DNA of 25,867 nt. It comes from Phallusia fumigata. Lineage: Eukaryota; Chordata; Ascidiacea; Phlebobranchia; Ascidiidae. How positions within the stretch are numbered: position 1 is the stretch's first letter; the number at the start of each line of letters is the position of its first letter. Location of the stretch: NCBI GenBank assembly GCA_008931825.1, contig QXVZ01006774.1, positions 1 through 25,867 on the forward strand, in the 5' to 3' direction. The notes below the pieces were generated by a model that was given only the letters and a program-made list of their open reading frames with translations, had not been told where the DNA came from and made no database searches. The position numbers were made by a program, and so were the translations under genes. Positions 19,536 to 25,867 of this stretch are shown piece by piece.

Positions 19536-20501
19536 ATGTGTGACAATCATGTTGAATTAAAGACTGCAAAGCAAGATTGTCCAGCAGAGCACCGAGGTGC
19601 AACTTCACGAAAAGAACCCGCTGATACTCAAACAGAAAAAACAACGCTACGTTGTATGATTTGTGAAAAGTCATTGAAATGTGCCACACATTTAAAGAAA
19701 CACCTGGCTACTCACAGCAATGAAAAACTATTCAGATGTGATATCTGCGAAAAAACTTTTGCATTAGATGAGTACAGAAAACGACACATGAAGGTTCACA
19801 GCAACGAAAAACCATTTAAATGTACGATTTGCCAAAAACCATTCAGAGAACAAAGAATCGCAACAAGGCATATGAAGATGCACACTGGAGAGAAACCTCA
19901 CAAGTGTAACATTTGTGAGAAATCGTTTGTCCAACTTAGCAATCTCAAGACGCACAAGCTGACACACACAGATATAAAGCCACACAAATGTAATGTTTGT
20001 GGCAAGTTGTTTCGATGCGTTCAAGGTTTGAATACCCACATGGTGTCTCACTCTGGACAAAAAGACTTTCATTGTCACATCTGCGAAAAATCTTTTGGAC
20101 TTCCTACAAGCTTGGTTACTCACATGCGAATCCACACAGGAGAAAAACCTTTTTCGTGTCATGTTTGTAGTAAATCGTTTGGAAGATCAGGTCATCTAAC
20201 GAGCCATATGTTGGTTCACACCCGACAAAAAGCATTTCGGTGTGATGTTTGTGAAAAAACATTTTCACATGCCTCGGCTCGGAAAACTCACATGCGAACG
20301 CACACCGGTGAAAAACCTTATGAATGTCACATCTGCCACAAGCTTTTCAGATAATCTAAAACTCGTCAGACGCACATGGCGACTCACACCAAAGAAAAGC
20401 CGTTTAAATGTGACATTTGTGAAACAAAGTTTACATTGTCTCAGAGTCTTAGGAAACACATGAAGTTGCTCCACGCTGGCGAAAAATCAAAGCAATTTTG
20501 A
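19536..20501 (+). pseudogene. C2H2 zinc-finger gene copy 2, nonsense codon in finger 9
   Basis: Close duplicate of 3467-4417, with the same leader and start. Reading runs from ATG 19536 through eight full fingers and into finger 9, then meets TAA at 20352-20354 (KLFR-stop), where copy 1 has GAA: a single G-to-T change. The same frame continues open after it through the rest of finger 9 and finger 10 to TGA at 20499-20501, so there is no frameshift. Translated as is, it gives 272 residues and loses two fingers. Finger 1 has lost its core Phe (KSLKC for KLFKC). Fingers 5 and 6 differ at DNA-contact positions (RYVQG to RCVQG; GHSAS to GLPTS). The unbroken tail and high identity point to a recent stop, so a shorter working protein is possible. 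AATAAA at 20503-20508 is directly after the ancestral stop. Confidence 0.82.
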
Positions 20502-20508
20502 AAATAAA

Positions 20509-21777
20509 ATGATTCTTTAAAGCCACAAGATTGTTCCCGGTAGACTAAGTCAAACCGGTTTGGATGAACAACAGTACTGGAGAGAGGCACATGTCCTAAA
20601 TAAACGTTGGAAGGTGACCGGTTATAGTTATTGTGTGACTTTGTTTTGTGGTGTCCCTTGCAACATTTTACCGAAACGGGCGTATGGGTTAGACGAATGT
20701 TTTTTGTATTTCTGCAAGATTTTATTTCATCAAAACGCCATTATTGATGATTATTGTTTAGTTACTCAGTATTGGTAAGGTAATGTTCTAATGACTTGGC
20801 GTCAAAGATGAATGATGTAAATACGAAAAACGGCTCGCTGATATCTATGTTTGTATGCAGTTGTTTCTGCCATTGTTGCAACTTTACTTAATGACGAAGA
20901 TTAGTAGAGTGTTTATTCGTTTAAGTAGATTATTTCTTAATTGTTTGACAGCAACGTGTAGAATTTTTTTTAGCGTAAGTGGTGTGATGGTAACTGACAT
21001 TAAGCAATACGATTAAACATGGTACTTGTATAAAGAAAGAAGTTTTAAAAAAAGGACTTAATGCATTGGATGTCATCGATGATATTATGAAAAATTAGGG
21101 TGTGCTGCAGTTCCACAGTTCCTATACACGAGCCGCCACTGGTTGTTGGCAACACATTCAGGGCCTCCAAGAAAACTCTTTCAAGACGACACAGATCCAT
21201 TTGGGCCCTTAGTACTTGGAAAAACATTTGGAAATGAAACTTGATGCTAAAAAATAGTTTATTGTTCTTTAAACTGCAACAAATGTCTTACAGGAACTTC
21301 TGTTGGTATCGGTTGCTATGGGACACATGTTGTAAAGAATTCTCACCTCTCTGGGAAACATTGTTACTGATACATTAGGTAGCTTTTTTGTGGGTGTGCA
21401 AATACGATGAGTTTCCGGCGTTCAAAAACAATCTACAACAGATTTAAAAAAATAAAATAAATAACAGTTCAACTAAGTAGACATAACGAGTTTTGGGCCC
21501 AACCAAGCAAACAATCATCAAGTTTCAGACAAACACAGAATAACTTTCAAATTTAAAATGTGACACCATGAAGCAAAGAACCGAATCCCGCTGTTTGAGA
21601 AACTGCAAAGTTAAGTTTGCCTACAACAAAACCAAAGCCTACAGTTGCGTGGCCACTAACAGTGAAGCTACAGCGTCACTTTCACCTAACGATCAAATTG
21701 CATAATCCTGAACAAGGATTATCACGGATTGTTGGTCACTTTCACTCCGGAAGTCAACCTTCTGTTGTGTTCAACTT
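20509..21777. other. Intergenic region between zinc-finger copy 2 and the UNC93-like gene
   Basis: About 1.3 kb between two genes whose 3' ends face each other. A minus-strand open stretch at 21045-21227 and a + strand one at 20560-20778 have no domain signature. I see no RNA gene. A minus-strand polyadenylation signal for the UNC93-like gene was not clearly found close to its stop. Confidence 0.45.
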
Positions 21778-24700
21778 CTATATGTTTGGGATGCAACTAT
21801 CTCTTTTTTCTGTGAATTTTATGTCAGCATGTGTTCGTCCTGGAGAACCTGCAGTGGCTACATCTTTTTTCGCTAGTTGTCCTGTTTTTCTTTCGAGGAA
21901 CTAAAAACAAACAACGTACAATGTTGTCAAATTATTACTTTGCAGTAAAAGTTATGTCCCTAAAGAGCATTACATGCCGATAAAAAACAAAACAGGCAAC
22001 TTGCACATTTAAGAGCCTGATCAGCACTTACCTCAACGCAGTAATACATGGACATGGACACGGTGAGAATAGCCAGCATAGCCCAGAGTTTTACAGAAAC
22101 ACAAATTTGATTTGCAAATGTGATGACGAATCCAAGCGACGACAAAAACTTGGAATTTGCAAAAGCCGCCTCTTGGTTGCTGGCAAACAGGACACCGTAC
22201 AACGCTGAAACAAAGTGAAGTTGACGTTAAAGTGTCAGCGCAGGTCGTCCAATGCTGGTACAACTCATGGCAGGTTTATCTTCCACTGAGTATTTACTTT
22301 TAAGTACACAGGGCGTTAAAATGCATTTTAAACAAAGTTTAGTTGATGTAAGTGCCACCCAAGGTGTTAAAATGAAGTTTAATTACTTTTTAATTCAAGT
22401 CAACTATTCCTGATGCTTATTAAACCTGAAAAAAAAATCGTTTTAAAATACTGCTGAACACTGTCAGTATGGGGTCTGGACCATTTGACAAAACAAATTA
22501 CTGATTACAATCGCTTTCCATTTGATAGTTTTCTAACATTTTGACGTCCAAGCCCTATATGGTGTTTATTGTTTCTTTCTTTATCTCCTTCAAACTAATG
22601 GCGACTCACTTGCTAACTTGATCTAAATTGTAAACAGAGCAACTGTCGTGTAAGGCTGATCCCAGCTCGGTTTATTGCACTGATTCTCAAGTTTGTCAGA
22701 AATACTGAACGCGAAAGTTGCGTATATGCATTCGACGGACCTATACGGGCGGGGTTAAGGGACGAACACATACACACAGCGCTTTGTACCTCCGACAAAC
22801 TTGAAAAACCACATTGGGTTTGATTAAACATAGTTTGGGAACGTCAGTCCATATTGCGTTCCTTGGTGTAAATAGACATACAGTTTCAAATTCGTTGTGG
22901 TGTTATCACTCTACGTTGTAGATAAAAACAAATAAGGTGGTGTGATCAAACTTACAGTTAATCTGGACCTGCCACATAATGTCGGCAAACCCCCAAAAAG
23001 CAGGAAAAATAAAGAAAAGTGCCATCTCATCGGGGTAGGGAGTCCACATCTATGAGTTGTAACACGGAGTTATTAAGTAACATTCCAACTATCAAAATGC
23101 AACAAAGTTCTTACCAGAAACGTGATGATAAGCGATGAAAAAATGACTGTTGCTGCTGTGAATAGCGGTAATCTTTTCACGTGTTTTTCAACCCTTGCGA
23201 ACAACAGGGAACAAATTCCTCCAGATGCAGCGAAGCAAATTAGAACGAATCCGACCCAGTTAACACCAAGCGGACAAGTTATAAAAGACTGAAAGGCAAA
23301 TTCCTAACATGTAAGAACGGTTTGTCAAACGACATAACATTACATGCTTCTTAACTGTACTATTGCCTAAAATATAACACGAAAACAAGTTAAACTAATA
23401 ACAGTTGTTTCTAAGAAAAACACTTACAGTAAAAAAGCAAAAAGATTTGCAATCCAGAAAGTATACTGTTAAACAAAATACGGGCACTCACTGCAAGCAA
23501 ACTACCCATTTTATTCGTTACCGAGGTAATAAAAACAACTATAGGAAATAGGTTACCATCCTACATGAGCTCTTGGGACGGACTCTATTTTTACTAAGAA
23601 ACAAGGTAACTCTTCACTATCAATTTCTTTATACCCGTGTAAAGTCTCCAGCAAGAAACGCCTGTTGAATGCCGCTAAATACTGTAATGGGAATCAGCAA
23701 CAGTTGCGTTTTGTCCTTCATGAGTTTAAAAGTGGCAATAAAAGCGGACGGTCCACGAGTTTCACGCGCTCTGAAAAACAGAAATATTCAATTATCATCC
23801 CTCAATAAATTAAGCGGTCTGTATAGTATCGCGCCTAAAACAATTCTCCATATCGCAACATTCGGAATCGATAAGTGCCTTTTGCGTCTTCGGTTTTATT
23901 ACATTTTCGTTAGTAAAGTGGTTCCTAACTTTACAGTGTCTTGGACCTTTTTGAAGATTTGGCTGAAAGCTGTTAATCCCTGTGATAAAAGCCATTGCTA
24001 AAAACTTGAATAAGTGAATAAACATGTTTGTTCAAAAGACCCAGAGCTTGTGATACCTGTAGCCTGGTTTCCAGAATTGCGCGCAAATAGTCGTCTGTTG
24101 TAAGTTAGATCATAACGGCGGGCATTTTCATTTCGCTATATTGCTTCATGTTATGCATGTTATACTCATGGAGACCCCCAAAATCTTTCTGTGACTCCCT
24201 GGTTGGAAGTCAGCGCGTAAGAGCTTTTACTTTCCTGATTGGCAGAAAACGATTCTACATTGCGATTACAATGCGGTTGCGCTAACCATTCAAAAGTTTT
24301 GGCGATACTTTTTAATGCATATTTGTGTCACCTGATTTTAATTCTATCGACTCCAACAGCCATTACAAGAGCACCACTTATGCTAAGGGCTGCATAGATT
24401 CCCATCAGCGTGTATATTGTAGAATCGGACGGCCCAGAACTGTCAAGATTGGTCACTGAACACCCGCTGCTGTTAAACTGACGTCTGGCAGCCCCCAAAT
24501 CTTCCTGGCAGTCGTTCTTGCCGCAAAATTCTTCGATGAACGTTTTGTAACAAGTGGGAAATTCTGTAAATTTGGAAGCAGAACTAAATGCAAGCACTTT
24601 TACTTGCTGTGGTTGCGGTAAGTCTGATATTGGAAATTACCATAAACTCATCACAGCACCAAAAAGACCTCCAGAACTCTAAACTTTTCTCAAATGTTGC

Positions 24701-25710
24701 ACCCATTGTAATACTCATAAACAAATCTGTCTTTTTTTCCGAATAATTTTGCAATCTTAAATAAATTCAATAATCAATAAATTTGTTTTAATTTTGAGTG
24801 TGGATCAAGAAAAAGTTTTTATCCCATTTTAATGATAAAATAATTCATACCAAGATTGTTGGTGCTGTCAGCTGAAAGAACAAATGACGAAATAAGGTTT
24901 CCGATAATTTGTGCCAACTGAAAGAAGAGAAAAAAGACGCCAAAAAATCTATTTAACACTGCACCAGTTGGTTCGTTTGCCAGGATCACGTACCTACAAA
25001 AACACATTTTTAGCCGGAACGGAAAAAAATAGTTAGCTGTATTTACACATTTATCCACAGGACCTCGAATGTATCGACTATACGCCAATGTGAGATAAAA
25101 ATAGTTTAAATACAAATAACTGGATGAGCAAAACTGCGAACAGCTCACAAGCAAATAGCTGCAGGTGCAAAAAGTCGCATTTAATACCAATTATTAGTTA
25201 TGTTCTAAACAACTAAATTCACATTAACAAGGGTGGGGGGGATATAGACTTCCAACCTTCAAATTGTTGAAAACTTACTTTTCAGCAGCTGTAGTTAGAT
25301 ACGTGCACTTTGCCGACCACAGGAGAGCGGAAGAGAGTCCGACAATTAAGGAACTTGGTATGAGAGTTCCCCAATGCGGGTAGAAATTGGCAAGAGGGTA
25401 TGTAACGTAACCACAAATTGAAAGCACCATTGTCTTCTTGCAGCCAAGATAGTTGATTACTGAAAGATAATTTGCGGTGCTTTTTTACCGCAGTTTTTTG
25501 ATGTTAAAAAATTACTGTAAATAGCTATGCGATGCATTATTGCAGAATTTAAAACCTAGAGAAGTAATGACCAAGCGCAAGCTTAACATAGCTTGCTAAA
25601 TGTCAGTTATCTATCTAGAAGGGCAGTCAGTGTTGATCTTTGAACAATATTTCAGCTTATACCTCCCAACAACACCAAGGTCTCCAACAAGACTGTTGAT
25701 ATATTTGACT
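21778..25710 (-). CDS. UNC93A-like major-facilitator-fold membrane protein, 5' end missing
   Basis: Exons in order: 25663-25710, 25279-25459, 24851-24993, 24332-24563, 23635-23770, 23115-23288, 22956-23049, 22032-22204, 21778-21900, with compatible phases except at the first junction. UNC93 marks in order: NSLVGDLGVVG; GCKKTMVLS, the helix with LANFYPHWGTLIPSS, and LLWSAKCTYLTT; NRFFGVFFLFFQ with IGNLISS; the long loop with EEFCGKNDC; FSGIQQAFLAGDFTR; CPLGVNWVGF; WGFADIMWQVQIN; SLYGVLF; YYCVEFLERKTG, then a polar tail ending SCIPNI and TAG. The family consists of multi-pass plasma or endomembrane proteins related to K+ channel regulators and to UNC93B1; transport substrates are unsettled. About 434 codons are visible; the N-terminus and first helix lie beyond 25867. 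The segment between the first two exons (helix 2) is missing: phase 2 meets phase 1 and no exon fits in 25460-25662. It may be lost, very short or divergent. Confidence 0.88.
22205..22955 (-). other. Intron of the UNC93-like gene
   Basis: Donor GTAAGT after 22956 and acceptor CTTTGTTTCAG before 22204, phase 1. It is 751 bases long and no other feature is supported in it. Confidence 0.55.
23289..23634 (-). other. Intron of the UNC93-like gene
   Basis: Donor GTATAA after 23635 and acceptor GCCTTTCAG before 23288, phase 0. A second acceptor-like TTGCTTGCAG lies near 23491, but the sequence after it has no UNC93 similarity and the direct join already gives DFTR-SFITCPLG. Confidence 0.5.
23771..24331 (-). 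other. Intron of the UNC93-like gene
   Basis: Donor GTGACA after 24332 and acceptor CTGTTTTTCAG before 23770, phase 2. No other feature is supported in its 561 bases; open frames on the opposite strand are chance. Confidence 0.5.
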
Positions 25711-25867
25711 CTACAAGCAAATGATTAAAATCAAAGTTGTAATGCAACTGAAGTTTTATGAGTTTAAGATTAAGTTAAAAGGGATTCAGATTAAGTTATA
25801 AAATCAGGCAACTTAAATCGCTCGAAGTTGGGTCAAACAATGAATGTGCTTGGTGGAATGTATCTGC

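Noticed and set aside
21045..21227. Reverse-strand 60-codon frame downstream of the UNC93-like gene
   Set aside because: It looks mildly protein-like, but the real last exon of that gene is at 21778-21900 (CVE-FLERKTG), and nothing links this frame to a gene.
21520..21640. Alternative last exon of the UNC93-like gene after TTAACTTTGCAG (minus strand)
   Set aside because: Phase fits, but the sequence has no UNC93 resemblance, while the exon at 21900 gives VEFLERK and comes first.
1..25867. tRNA genes, rRNA genes and CRISPR-like arrays
   Set aside because: Scanned by eye for B-box-like motifs, clover-leaf arms and regularly spaced short repeats. Only isolated partial matches, none with supporting structure.

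Overview
This is eukaryotic nuclear DNA from a compact animal genome. Genes are split by many short introns with GT...AG ends, the exons are small and mostly phase 1-1, the DNA is AT-rich, and the proteins are extracellular-module types (CUB, ZP, EGF, lectin-like) plus an UNC93-type membrane protein. An invertebrate deuterostome, most likely a tunicate such as an ascidian, fits best. That is inference from gene style, not a sequence match. Exon models below were built by hand from splice sites and reading-phase continuity.

Layout from left to right: (1) 218-3192, + strand: six phase-compatible exons of a CUB-like and zona pellucida (ZP) protein. It is open at the left edge, and its ZP-C half cannot be found. 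(2) 3467-4417, + strand: an intronless ten-finger C2H2 gene. (3) 5097-6146, - strand: three exons of an OvoA-type (ovothiol pathway) methyltransferase domain with one apparent frameshift, an internal deletion and both ends missing. (4) 4637-5034 and 7025-9103: a repeat block with a near-tandem 0.77 kb duplication, a dispersed 0.4-0.5 kb repeat and hAT-like terminal sequences. (5) 9504-17289, - strand: a complete 17-exon gene for a secreted protein of 853 residues, made of five copies of a three-exon module [lectin-like domain, five-Cys EGF, six-Cys EGF]. (6) 17645-17976, - strand: the last two exons of a paralogue of that gene, with an orphan Cys-rich exon at 18691-18921. (7) 19536-20501, + strand: a second copy of the zinc-finger gene, cut by a nonsense codon in finger 9. 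(8) 21778-25710, - strand: the 3' nine exons of an UNC93A-like transporter-fold gene that continues past the right edge.

The main candidate for something undescribed is the five-module gene. Every lectin-like domain carries exactly one cysteine. Every EGF directly after it lacks its first cysteine, with Phe at that exact position, which leaves one unpaired cysteine. The two lone cysteines in each module therefore look like a conserved interdomain disulfide. A paralogous 3' end just upstream suggests a tandem family.

Two isolated N bases (3395, 7793) bracket the zinc-finger, OvoA and first-repeat segment. Assembly error is a real alternative explanation for the broken genes in that interval.
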